Of a stretch of 52,450 nucleotides of DNA, positions 34,385-41,841 are shown in pieces (the first letter of the stretch is position 1; every line of letters starts with the position of its first letter). The DNA is from a virus, in the IMG/VR virus record IMGVR_UViG_3300048930_001392, positions 1-52,450 of that record, one strand, 5' to 3'. A model generated the notes under the pieces. The model made no database searches. It was not told where the DNA came from and worked only from the letters and a program-made list of their open reading frames with translations. Both the position numbers and the translations under genes were made by a program.

Positions 34385-34669
34385 ATGCAAACGCCCATCA
34401 CCTGGAAGCCCGGCGAAACCCGCGCCCAAGATCCCAACGCGGCGCTGGACTACACCATGGATTTCGCCCCGTGGCTGGACGGCGGCGCGCTGGCCAGTTG
34501 CACCGCCACCGGCAGCAATTGCACCGCCGGCACGCCCACCATCGCCGGCACGGTGGTCAAGTGGCGCGTGAGCGACGTGGTAGCCGGCGCCACGGTGACG
34601 CTGCACCCGACGACCACGGACGGCCAGTTCGACGACTTCACGTTCAAATACACGCCCACGCCAAAGTAA
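34385..34669 (+). CDS. Fibre-tail adaptor-like protein
   Basis: The product is 94 residues. It begins ITWKPGETRAQDP, then DYTMDFAPWLDGGALASC, followed by short beta-strands. The layout resembles small phage fibre-tail adaptor proteins, which have a compact immunoglobulin-like fold. It lies after the fibre block and before the third 23-base repeat and the lysis genes. Confidence 0.65.
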   Translation: MQTPITWKPGETRAQDPNAALDYTMDFAPWLDGGALASCTATGSNCTAGTPTIAGTVVKWRVSDVVAGATVTLHPTTTDGQFDDFTFKYTPTPK

Positions 34670-34674
34670 ACGGG

Positions 34675-34697
34675 CGTCAAGCCGCCGGGCCGACAGC
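34675..34697. repeat. Intergenic repeat copy 3
   Basis: The copy is CGTCAAGCC then GCCGGGCCGACAGC, starting 6 bases after the stop at 34669. It lacks the 3' hairpin arm of copy 2 and leads directly into the G-rich ribosome site of the endolysin gene. Confidence 0.7.
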
Positions 34698-34716
34698 GGG
34701 GCAGGGGCGGGGTGCA

Positions 34717-35304
34717 ATGCGCGGCATGCCCACGCCCTTGTTGCCCCTTCCCATTTCAACCGCGGTGGCCGTCAGCAAGATCATCCGGCCGGCGCTGAAG
34801 CTGTTGCCGCCGGTGATGACTTCAGCCGCCGCCATGGTGGCGATCCTTGCCATCTTCCTGCAGGAATCGAACCTGGCACACCGCTGGCAGGTCATCGATG
34901 CACGCCAGCCAGGCCGCAAAGGCCCGGCACGTGGACTGGGCCAATTCGAGAAAGGCACCAAGGCCAGCCGTGGTGGCGTGTGGGGCGTGTATCTGCATGC
35001 GTCCAGCCGTTACTGGCTGGCGCAGGTGTGCGAAAAGCTGGGCGTGGAATTCCACCCGGCCGCCATCTGGGCTGCGCTTGAAAGCAACGACGCGCTGGCC
35101 GTGTGTGTGTCGCGGTTGCTGCTGTTCACTGACCCCAAGCCGTTGCCGGCAGTTGGCGATGAGGAAGCCGCGTTCCAGTATTACCTGCGCAACTGGCGGC
35201 CAGGCGCGTACACGCGTGGCAATGCGGCGCAGCGGGCAGACTTGCGTGCCAAGTGGGCGCGGAATTATCGCTACGCCCTTACTGCCGTGCAGGCCGCGGG
35301 ATGA
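34717..35304 (+). CDS. Endolysin candidate (lysozyme-like)
   Basis: The product is 195 residues after a very G-rich ribosome site. The segment LQESNLAHRWQVIDA (about residues 49-63) with a likely catalytic Glu, followed by GPARGLGQFEKGT, resembles the active-site region of lysozyme-like peptidoglycan hydrolases. A hydrophobic region at about residues 30-48 could serve as an export signal-anchor. It is first in the lysis cassette, with ATGA coupling to the holin-like gene. Confidence 0.7.
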   Translation: MRGMPTPLLPLPISTAVAVSKIIRPALKLLPPVMTSAAAMVAILAIFLQESNLAHRWQVIDARQPGRKGPARGLGQFEKGTKASRGGVWGVYLHASSRYWLAQVCEKLGVEFHPAAIWAALESNDALAVCVSRLLLFTDPKPLPAVGDEEAAFQYYLRNWRPGAYTRGNAAQRADLRAKWARNYRYALTAVQAAG

Positions 35305-35747
35305 ACCGTGTCGACTACGCCGATGCGCTCGCGTCGCTGATGGGCGCCATTGCCATCACCAGTTGGCCGGGCATCGATGCGGTGATCAAGATCCCCATTC
35401 TGGGCATTCCGATTGCGGCACTGGCCGCGGCGATGCTGGGTTCCGGTTTCAGCTACCTGTCACGCAAAGGGCAGGACGTGGAAGCCATCCCGTTGCGCCT
35501 GTTCGGCATAGCCGCCGATGCGTTCCTGGGCGGGTGGATTGCGGTGGCGTTGTTCCATGCCACGCCCATGGCGCAGTACGGCGTGCAAGCCATGCCCATT
35601 GAAGCCATCGCAGGGTTGTGCGCCTTCCTGATGCAGGTGACGCGGCAAAAGACCGCCCATTATTTTGAGCGAATGTTCCAGGCGGGGTTGAACGCCTGGG
35701 TAGGTTTCACCACCAGGGGGAAAACGGACGGAGAAGCGCCGCCATGA
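35301..35747 (+). CDS. Holin-like membrane protein
   Basis: The product is 148 residues with three to four predicted membrane segments (about residues 10-30, 36-55, 72-92 and 100-115). It fits the LydA-type holin group in size and topology. It would form the inner membrane lesion that triggers lysis. ATGA overlaps connect it to the endolysin candidate before and the membrane protein after. Confidence 0.7.
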   Translation: MNRVDYADALASLMGAIAITSWPGIDAVIKIPILGIPIAALAAAMLGSGFSYLSRKGQDVEAIPLRLFGIAADAFLGGWIAVALFHATPMAQYGVQAMPIEAIAGLCAFLMQVTRQKTAHYFERMFQAGLNAWVGFTTRGKTDGEAPP

Positions 35748-36121
35748 CCCTGTTGCTGATGCTGTTGAATGCCGCTGCGTGCTTTGCGATTTTCTGGAGC
35801 ACCGGCACCTTCCTGTTGGCACGCGATCGCGCCACGTGCGTGCGTCACCTGATGACGCAGGTGGGTCTGTTGTTTGCCATGGTGGGCGCGTTTGCCACCG
35901 GGCTCGCACCGTTCGTGGATACGGCAGTGCCGGAATGGTGGGTGGTGGTGCTGTTGATCGGCGTGGGCACAGTCGCGCTGACCCAGTACGACAAAGTGTT
36001 CGGAATCGCTGCACAGTTCCGCAACGTGGTGAACCGCGTGCACATGCTGCCGGCGGTGCTGCAGGCGTGGTGGGCGGAACGCATGGCGATCGCGCACAAG
36101 CATGCCAAGGGCAAGCGGTGA
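35744..36121 (+). CDS. Second lysis-region membrane protein
   Basis: The product is 125 residues with three membrane segments (about residues 2-22, 40-58 and 64-84) and a basic C-terminus (HKHAKGKR). It may be an antiholin or second holin. It overlaps neighbours by 4 bases on both sides. Confidence 0.65.
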   Translation: MTLLLMLLNAAACFAIFWSTGTFLLARDRATCVRHLMTQVGLLFAMVGAFATGLAPFVDTAVPEWWVVVLLIGVGTVALTQYDKVFGIAAQFRNVVNRVHMLPAVLQAWWAERMAIAHKHAKGKR

Positions 36122-36240
36122 TCTACGGCGCACCCAGCCAAGACGCGCTGGGCGTGGTGCTGTTTGTGGTCGCGGCGATAGTGCTTTGGCTGGTGGTTGA
36201 ACTGATCGATGAGGCCTACGGCGAAGATGATGACGAATAG
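36118..36240 (+). CDS. 40-residue membrane peptide in the lysis cassette
   Basis: It has a GTG start overlapping the preceding stop (GTGA). One membrane helix (about residues 12-30, VVLFVVAAIVLWLVVEL) is followed by a strongly acidic tail (EDDDE). Its end overlaps the Rz-like start by about 14 bases. Size and topology fit a pinholin-like or regulatory lysis peptide. Confidence 0.6.
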   Translation: MIYGAPSQDALGVVLFVVAAIVLWLVVELIDEAYGEDDDE

Positions 36241-36619
36241 TTTTGCCGGCATATGGGCTGCGTGGAAGTGGGTGATCATCCTGGCGTTGCTGTTGCTGCT
36301 GTCGATGGTGGTCAACGGCTTCCTGTTCTGGCAATGGGCGCAAGCCAAGCCCGAGTGCAAGGCCGCGACCAGCGGCGCAACGCTGAAAGCCAACGAAGGC
36401 CTGCGCGCTAGCGAAGCGACGCGCGACACCAAGCTGGACAAGGTAACCGCCGACGTGCGCGCCGACACCCAGCAGAAAACCAACGCTACCCAGGACAAGA
36501 CCCATGCACGCGAAGCAATTATTCAAACTGTTGTTGTGCGTGGCGATTGTGTGGCCCCTGTTGGCCTGCCGCCCCTCGATGCCGCCGTCGGTGAAGCCAA
36601 CGCCGCCACTGGTCAGTGA
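36227..36619 (+). CDS. Rz-like i-spanin
   Basis: The product is 130 residues. It has one N-terminal membrane anchor (about residues 12-33) and a long polar periplasmic region of Ala/Lys/Thr-rich helix, then a Pro/Gly-containing end. This is the layout of the inner-membrane spanin. An ATG at 36230 is equally possible. The Rz1-like gene starts inside this gene in another frame, a hallmark of spanin pairs. Confidence 0.82.
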   Translation: MMTNSFAGIWAAWKWVIILALLLLLSMVVNGFLFWQWAQAKPECKAATSGATLKANEGLRASEATRDTKLDKVTADVRADTQQKTNATQDKTHAREAIIQTVVVRGDCVAPVGLPPLDAAVGEANAATGQ

Positions 36620-36809
36620 TTGCCTGGTGGTGCCGCAGGGCAGGGTAACGGCGCCGCCGACACCGCCCACACCGTTGACAGATCAGTGGGCGAAACAAAT
36701 GTGGTCGTGGGCGTCCGGCATGATCGGCCTGGTCACCACAGAACGTGAGCAATGGCAGGGTGAACGCGCCTGCATTCGCGGCAAGGTGGAAGCGGGCGCA
36801 GTGCGCTGA
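36504..36809 (+). CDS. Rz1-like o-spanin lipoprotein
   Basis: The product is 101 residues. A signal sequence ends in the lipobox PLLAC (Cys22), followed by a Pro-rich stretch (PSMPPSVKPTPP, then PPTPPTPL). It nests within the Rz-like gene by 116 bases in a different frame. The o-spanin sits in the outer membrane and joins Rz across the periplasm to fuse membranes at lysis. At 101 residues it is longer than lambda Rz1 (60). Confidence 0.85.
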   Translation: MHAKQLFKLLLCVAIVWPLLACRPSMPPSVKPTPPLVSDCLVVPQGRVTAPPTPPTPLTDQWAKQMWSWASGMIGLVTTEREQWQGERACIRGKVEAGAVR

Positions 36810-36810
36810 T

Positions 36811-37206
36811 TCAGGGTAAGCGCGGGCAGAACGTGTGCGTGTCGCTGTTGACCCATTCGCCCAGCGCTTGTTTCCAGTCGTCGCCGCGGCGGCCGCGGCC
36901 CAGCGCATACACCAGCTTGACGTTTATATCCGTGCCCTGTGTGGCCGGCAGCATGTCGATCACGGAAAACTGATGGCCCCAGCGCCCATTGATCACCACT
37001 TTGGGTGGCTGGATGGTGGAACCGGCATACGGCGTCAGAACGAATTCGCCATCGGCGAAACACCGGATCACGTTGGCGTTCACCACTTCAAACACAGCGG
37101 ACGGCGGAAGTGTGGACTGGACGGTCACCGTCTTGGGGGCGGCGTGCGCGTAAGGTGCCGCAAGGCACAGTAGTGCGATCACCGTGGTGGAACGAAACGG
37201 CATCAT
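36811..37206 (-). CDS. Exported moron-type protein
   Basis: The product is 131 residues with a clear signal peptide (MMPFRSTTVIALLCLAAPYAHA, cut before APK). The mature part has two Cys (about residues 49 and 128) that could pair. An AAGGA precedes the start. It is transcribed against the late genes from next to the immunity region, so it may be expressed in the lysogen and change host envelope properties or superinfection. No family is recognised. Confidence 0.7.
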   Translation of the reverse strand: MMPFRSTTVIALLCLAAPYAHAAPKTVTVQSTLPPSAVFEVVNANVIRCFADGEFVLTPYAGSTIQPPKVVINGRWGHQFSVIDMLPATQGTDINVKLVYALGRGRRGDDWKQALGEWVNSDTHTFCPRLP

Positions 37207-37271
37207 CGAATTCCTTGATCAGTCCGCTGACGCTAGCGTGCATTGATGCCGCATGCAATGCGAAGGCAGCG

Positions 37272-37643
37272 TTATAGGTCGCCGCCCAACAGATCCAACA
37301 ACCCTTTGCGTTGTGAACTACTTAACTTTTTGTAGCGCGCCACCAGGGCACGTATGTCGTTCGACTCGATTACGTTGGCGCCATATCGGGCGGCCATTGC
37401 TTCGCCTACACGTTTCCCATCGGGCGACGATTCCACCGTTTCATCCACCAGAAAATCCAGCGTCGCCCCATCGGCTTCGAACAGCCGGCGGATCAATGCC
37501 AGGTTGCCAAGCCCCGGTTCGGCGCGGCCCGTCTCCCATTTCGAAATCGTGGCTTTGGTGACACCAAGTTCAAAGCCGACGCGCTCTTGCGACCACCCAC
37601 GGGCGTCACGGAAGGCTTTCAGGCGGGGGCCGAAGATCGTCAT
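37272..37643 (-). CDS. CI-like repressor (XRE family)
   Basis: The product is 123 residues. An N-terminal helix-turn-helix (about residues 18-40, SQERVGFELGVTKATISKWE) is followed by a helical C-terminus. It has no LexA-type peptidase domain, so it is not expected to be self-cleaved in the SOS response. It faces the Cro-like gene across an 81-base control region. The frame extends upstream but without a good start, and would cross the control region. It probably maintains lysogeny. Confidence 0.85.
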   Translation of the reverse strand: MTIFGPRLKAFRDARGWSQERVGFELGVTKATISKWETGRAEPGLGNLALIRRLFEADGATLDFLVDETVESSPDGKRVGEAMAARYGANVIESNDIRALVARYKKLSSSQRKGLLDLLGGDL

Positions 37644-37724
37644 GCCGGCAGTCTGGCAACCCGGGAAACATTTGTCGTTTCCTAGGGGTTGACTTTCAGA
37701 ATATCCGTTTGCGATACTCGCAGC
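37644..37724. promoter_or_regulatory. Immunity control region: operator and Cro promoter
   Basis: GGAAAC (37664-37669) and GTTTCC (37677-37682) form an inverted repeat with 7-base spacing. A sigma70-type promoter for the Cro-like gene reads TTGACT (37689-37694), an 18-base spacer, and GATACT (37713-37718). The expected transcription start is at or next to the Cro ATG at 37725, with no ribosome site upstream, suggesting leaderless translation. Confidence 0.7.
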
Positions 37725-37964
37725 ATGTCGAAAACGGAAACCACCGCTGTGTCGCCAACGGACACCCATCCCATCCGGGACGCTCGCATCCGTCATCAGC
37801 TGACGCAGGAAGTGCTGGGCCGGGCCTTGGGCGTCACCAAGGCTACCGTGTCCAAATGGGAACAGGGGCAGGCCTTGCCGGAACCGCCGGTCGCGTTCCG
37901 CCTGGCTGACGCCCTGGACCTGACGCTGGAAGACGTGTACGCCAGCGCGAGGGCGGCCGCCTGA
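37725..37964 (+). CDS. Cro-like regulator (XRE family)
   Basis: The product is 79 residues. The helix-turn-helix at about residues 27-50 contains LGVTKATVSKWEQG, nearly identical to the CI-like protein's LGVTKATISKWETG, so both probably bind the same operator. It starts the rightward early operon and its TGA overlaps the serine recombinase ATG (TGATG). The mRNA may be leaderless. Confidence 0.82.
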   Translation: MSKTETTAVSPTDTHPIRDARIRHQLTQEVLGRALGVTKATVSKWEQGQALPEPPVAFRLADALDLTLEDVYASARAAA

Positions 37965-38713
37965 TGCGCGCCCTGGGTTACATCCGCGTCAGCACCGCCG
38001 ACCAGGTGGCCAACGGCCACAGTCTGGAACAGCACCGTGACCGCCTGCAGGCGTGGTGCAAGGCCCGCGACCTGCAACTGGTGGACGTAGTGGCCGATGA
38101 AGGCGTCAGCGCCGGCAAGCCGCTGGCCAAGCGCAAGGGCGGGGCAGACCTGCTGGCGCGCATGGCGGCTGGCGATGCGGACGTGGTGGTGGTGATAGCC
38201 ATCGACCGCCTGTTCCGCGACGCGCAGGACGGCTTGAACACGTTGCTGGGGCAGGGCGGGCAGGGCGGGTTGGCGGTGCAGTCCGTCACCGAGCCCATCG
38301 ACACCACCACGGCCATGGGCCGTTTCATCCTGACCATCTGGCTGGCACGCGCGCAGCTGGAACGCGAACAGACCTGCGAACGCAACCTGTCCATCGCCAC
38401 CGGCCTGCGCAAGGCCGCGCGCCCCTACGGCCACACGCCCTACGGCTGCGTGGTGGTGGATGGCCGGCTGTTCCGCGACCCCATCACCTGGCCGAATCGC
38501 GAACTGATCGTGCGGCTGCGCCACAGCCATGGTCTGACCGGTTCGGCCATCTCGGGCGAGTTGTTCGCCCAGGGCATCCCCTCGCCCGAAGGCAATGCCT
38601 ACTGGTCCCCGCGTTCCGTCCTGCGTGTCGTGGATGGCCATGATGGGTTGAACCATATCCCGGCGCTGCCGATCCCTCACGAACCTGCGGTTTCGGAGGC
38701 CGCGCACCCATGA
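37964..38713 (+). CDS. Serine recombinase (resolvase family)
   Basis: The product is 249 residues. The N-terminal catalytic domain has GYIRVSTADQ with the nucleophile Ser10 and a conserved-type ALD-like region (VVVVIAIDRLFRD, about residues 73-85). The C-terminal recombinase-like region is short. It is immediately downstream of the Cro-like gene, an unusual place. It may invert or resolve a phage segment, or be a domesticated integrase. Confidence 0.85.
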   Translation: MRALGYIRVSTADQVANGHSLEQHRDRLQAWCKARDLQLVDVVADEGVSAGKPLAKRKGGADLLARMAAGDADVVVVIAIDRLFRDAQDGLNTLLGQGGQGGLAVQSVTEPIDTTTAMGRFILTIWLARAQLEREQTCERNLSIATGLRKAARPYGHTPYGCVVVDGRLFRDPITWPNRELIVRLRHSHGLTGSAISGELFAQGIPSPEGNAYWSPRSVLRVVDGHDGLNHIPALPIPHEPAVSEAAHP

Positions 38714-38958
38714 ACATCCAACGCATCCCGTACACCGCCGAAGCCATGCTGGTTCCGGAAGCCGCCGCAACGGTGGCGCGCCTGAACCACGAAATCGCCG
38801 TGCTGCGCGAAGCTCGAGAATGCGTCACCGACACGTCCACGCCGGATGCCATCTACGGCCGCGTGGACAGCCTGATCAGTGAACGCCAGGACCAGGTGAT
38901 CGCCGTGTTCCAGCGCGCACGCGGCGACGAACTGCAGCAGGTGCACGCACGTGGATAA
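38710..38958 (+). CDS. Small helical hypothetical protein
   Basis: The product is 82 residues, mostly helical with a possible coiled coil (about residues 20-40, VARLNHEIAVLREARE). ATGA overlap with the serine recombinase places it in the early operon. It is not recognised. Confidence 0.65.
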   Translation: MNIQRIPYTAEAMLVPEAAATVARLNHEIAVLREARECVTDTSTPDAIYGRVDSLISERQDQVIAVFQRARGDELQQVHARG

Positions 38959-39556
38959 GCGCCCCGCACGCAGTCACATCATCGGCACCCTGATCACCAA
39001 CGCGGTGCTGCAGGCCCGCTTGAAGTGGAACGAATACGCCGCCGCCGTGGTGCAGCACTACCACGACATGACGGCGCTGGAAGATCGCGTGGTGGAATTC
39101 CACGTGGCCAGCACGTCGGAGAATTTCGACAGCTGCGCACGGCTGAACACGCAGACGGTCAAGCGCATCCTGTCCGGTGAAATCCGCATGTGCGTGGATA
39201 TCGAGGAATCATTGATCGCGGCGCTGCCCGATCAATTCCGCGATCACCTGTTGTCCCAGTTGCTGGCGCGTGATGGCCTGCTGCTGGCCCGCCGGCCACC
39301 GGCCGCGCATGACGTGGTGGGGCAGATGGCCACGCCGTGCGACCTATTGCGCGCCACCGCCGGTGCCGTGGAACGCATCATGCCCATGCTGGCAGACGGC
39401 AAAGGCATAGGCCCGGAAGACGCGCCGCACTTCGCCGCCGCCATGCACGGCATCAACCAGGTCATGGGCGCGTGCATCACCTTGAATGCACAGATCGCCG
39501 TGGCCGTGGGCAATGTGCCTGGCAATGCGCGCCCCACGCTGAAGGCGGTGCACTGA
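38951..39556 (+). CDS. Phage regulatory protein candidate (CII-like position)
   Basis: The product is 201 residues from a GTG. The middle part (LNTQTVKRILSGEIRMCVDIEESLIAALP) could be a helix-turn-helix region, followed by a helical C-terminus. In related prophages a DNA-binding regulator of this size often follows cro. A role as an early gene activator is inferred from position. Confidence 0.6.
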   Translation: MDKRPARSHIIGTLITNAVLQARLKWNEYAAAVVQHYHDMTALEDRVVEFHVASTSENFDSCARLNTQTVKRILSGEIRMCVDIEESLIAALPDQFRDHLLSQLLARDGLLLARRPPAAHDVVGQMATPCDLLRATAGAVERIMPMLADGKGIGPEDAPHFAAAMHGINQVMGACITLNAQIAVAVGNVPGNARPTLKAVH

Positions 39557-39777
39557 TGACCGAACAGGTCGCCAGCAAGTGGCTGTCGTGGTTCGCCGCG
39601 CCCGTGCCCGGCGCGCACGACTGGCGCGTGTGCCGGTTCGAGCGGGTCACCGAAGAGGGCACGCCCATCGGCAAGGCGCTGGTGTCGCTGTCGCCCGCCA
39701 ACCAGATGCGCACGTTCAAGACCGAAGCGGCGGCGAACCGCGCGGCGCAGTGGTTGAACTTCGAGGAAGGCCGCTGA
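39556..39777 (+). CDS. Small hypothetical protein
   Basis: The product is 73 residues with several Trp and a compact alpha/beta look (about residues 5-70). It is joined to neighbours by TGATG overlaps on both sides. The sequence is not recognised; similar short proteins occur in early operons of Xanthomonas-group phages. Confidence 0.65.
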   Translation: MTEQVASKWLSWFAAPVPGAHDWRVCRFERVTEEGTPIGKALVSLSPANQMRTFKTEAAANRAAQWLNFEEGR

Positions 39778-40052
39778 TGCGCGACATGCACATCACCAAG
39801 TTTGAATCGTGCTGCCGGTACGCGGGTTTCAACCCGGTGCCGGAACACAAGGTGTTCGTTTCGCAAGACGGGTTGCTGCGTGTGCCCGCCGTTCTGGAAA
39901 AACACGCCGTCAACGGTAGCCGCATCAATCGCCGCGCCAGCCTGAAGTTGTTGCTGGCGGCACGCAAGGAAGTCGATTCACCCGCTGCAAAAAGCGAAGC
40001 CACCGGCGCGTCAACGCCGATGGCTTCAGTGACCCAACCCGACAAAGGATAA
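39777..40052 (+). CDS. Small hypothetical protein
   Basis: The product is 91 residues. It has two adjacent Cys (CCRY, about residue 12), a basic helical C-terminal half (about residues 48-65) and a flexible end. The start overlaps the previous stop (TGATG). No family is recognised. Confidence 0.6.
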   Translation: MRDMHITKFESCCRYAGFNPVPEHKVFVSQDGLLRVPAVLEKHAVNGSRINRRASLKLLLAARKEVDSPAAKSEATGASTPMASVTQPDKG

Positions 40053-40057
40053 AGGAC

Positions 40058-40294
40058 ATGCAACAGTGCAACACAGGCGGCAGCGTGCCGCAAGCCCCGC
40101 ACTTCCCCAAGGTCAGCCACCGTTTGCTGGTGCGCGTCAACGCCAGGCGTGACGCGCAGCGCCGTGGCGTGGCGCCCGGTGCTGCCGTCCACGCGGCCGA
40201 CAGCACGTACCGCGCCACGTGCGGTGACCGGTTCGCGGCGCGCCGTGCCGCGTGGGACATGGTGGACGCGCTGCGCGGGCAGGTGAAGGCATGA
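40058..40294 (+). CDS. Small basic hypothetical protein
   Basis: The product is 78 residues, rich in Arg and Ala (about residues 25-75), suggesting nucleic acid contact. AAAGGA lies upstream and ATGA couples it to RdgC. It is not recognised. Confidence 0.65.
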   Translation: MQQCNTGGSVPQAPHFPKVSHRLLVRVNARRDAQRRGVAPGAAVHAADSTYRATCGDRFAARRAAWDMVDALRGQVKA

Positions 40295-41250
40295 ACGTCT
40301 TCCGCAATGCAACGTTTTTTCGTTTCCCGGTGTCGGTGTCGCATGCCTTCGTGGCTACCGAATCGCACGGCCACCAGTCGTTCGAAATGGTGGAGCCCCA
40401 CGCCATCGCCCTGCTGCAGGATTGCACTCTGAAGCCCGTAGGTCCGCTGGAAATGTCGTCGCGCGGCTTCGTCTCGCCGTATGGCCAGGGTGATGACCGG
40501 TTGGCCATGATGCACGGCGATTTCGTCGGGCTCACGGTGGCCGGTGAAGACAAGATCCTGCCGCCGTCCGTGGTCAACCGCTTGCTGTCGGAAAAGCTGA
40601 TCGCCATCGAGGAACGCGAAGGTCGCAAGCCCGGTGTCCGCACACGCAAGCGCATCAAGGAAGACCTGGTGCACGAACTGCTGCCCAAGGCGCTGGTGAA
40701 GCCGTCGCGCATCGACGTGCTGCTGGACTTGAAGCGCGGGTTTATCGCGGTGGACACCGCCAGCCGCAAGCAAGCGGAATCGGTGGTCAGCCAGATCCGT
40801 CACGCGCTGGGCAGTTTCCCTGCGCTGGCGCTGAATGCGGAAGCGTCGCCGCGCCTGGTGATGACCGGGTGGCTGGCGGGCGAACCTTTGCCGGACGGCA
40901 TCGCCGTGGGCGACTGCGCCACACTGAAAGACGCAGCCGATCACGGCGGGACGGTGAAGCTGCAGGACGTGGATCTGTCGGGCGCGGAAGTGGTGCAGCA
41001 CCTGGAAGCGGGCAAGCAGGTGGCACGCCTGGAACTGCACCACGATGCCGACATCACGTTCACGCTGGGCGAAGACCTGGTGTTGCGCAAGCTGTCATTC
41101 GGCAGCGGGCTGTGGAATCAGCTGGAAGGCACCGAACGCGAAGACCTGGCGGCCGAACTGGATGCGCGCTTCGTGGTGCTATCCGCCGCCATCGGTGGAT
41201 TGTTCGACGTGCTGGAACAGGCGTTGACGATCAGCAAGGCGGAGGGTTGA
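40291..41250 (+). CDS. rdgC: RdgC-like recombination-associated protein
   Basis: The product is 319 residues (host RdgC is about 300). It begins with the RdgC opening MNVFRNATFFRF, and the first strand, acidic helices and C-terminal region all fit. RdgC forms a ring around duplex DNA and limits RecA access. In a phage it may protect replicating DNA from RecA-driven processing or temper SOS signalling. The start is set by ATGA overlap; the earlier frame is not coding. Confidence 0.88.
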   Translation: MNVFRNATFFRFPVSVSHAFVATESHGHQSFEMVEPHAIALLQDCTLKPVGPLEMSSRGFVSPYGQGDDRLAMMHGDFVGLTVAGEDKILPPSVVNRLLSEKLIAIEEREGRKPGVRTRKRIKEDLVHELLPKALVKPSRIDVLLDLKRGFIAVDTASRKQAESVVSQIRHALGSFPALALNAEASPRLVMTGWLAGEPLPDGIAVGDCATLKDAADHGGTVKLQDVDLSGAEVVQHLEAGKQVARLELHHDADITFTLGEDLVLRKLSFGSGLWNQLEGTEREDLAAELDARFVVLSAAIGGLFDVLEQALTISKAEG

Positions 41251-41253
41251 GCG

Positions 41254-41841
41254 ATGCACGCACCCGAATCGCTTGCGTTCGTAGTGAAACTGCCGATTGC
41301 GCCTGGCCGGTCGATACCGCTTTTCGATATCTGGCACATCGACCCATGCCGTGGGTCTAGCGATGATTCATGCGGGTGGACGTACCCACGACTGACGGAC
41401 AAGCAACGCCAGGCGATGCGTGACCTAGGGTTCTGGGAATCACGCGAGCGCCATTTCCTGCGCTATCCGTTCAAGAAATACACCGCCGACGTGGCCGACC
41501 GCGAAACGCTCTATCGTGGCCTGGTGCTGCTGGTGGCGCGTGTCCTGCACTTGAACGTGTCATATGAGCACGCGGCCAAGATGGCAGCCGAGCGATTCGC
41601 AGTCGGCGGATGCGACGGACTGGATGGCACGTTCTGCTGGCTTCCCGGGTATCACTCCAATTCGCAGGAAGACCGCCTGGACGACCGCGCTCACCATTGG
41701 GCCGGAATCTGCGGCGGAATTGCGCGGGAGTTGCTGCGTGCAAAGCGGCGCTGGTGGCAGCATCCAAGGTGGCACGTGCATCACTGGAAAATCCAGTGGA
41801 CGTTCGTTCGCAGTTTCAGCCGTGCGCGGGGTGCCGCATGA
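41254..41841 (+). CDS. Conserved hypothetical phage protein
   Basis: The product is 195 residues. It is rich in Trp, His and Arg, with a helical middle (VLLVARVLHLNVSYEHA) and an HPRWHVHHWKIQ motif near the C-terminus (about residues 168-180). This motif occurs in hypothetical proteins of several phages. Its stop overlaps the recombinase start (ATGA). No biochemical role is visible. Confidence 0.7.
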   Translation: MHAPESLAFVVKLPIAPGRSIPLFDIWHIDPCRGSSDDSCGWTYPRLTDKQRQAMRDLGFWESRERHFLRYPFKKYTADVADRETLYRGLVLLVARVLHLNVSYEHAAKMAAERFAVGGCDGLDGTFCWLPGYHSNSQEDRLDDRAHHWAGICGGIARELLRAKRRWWQHPRWHVHHWKIQWTFVRSFSRARGAA

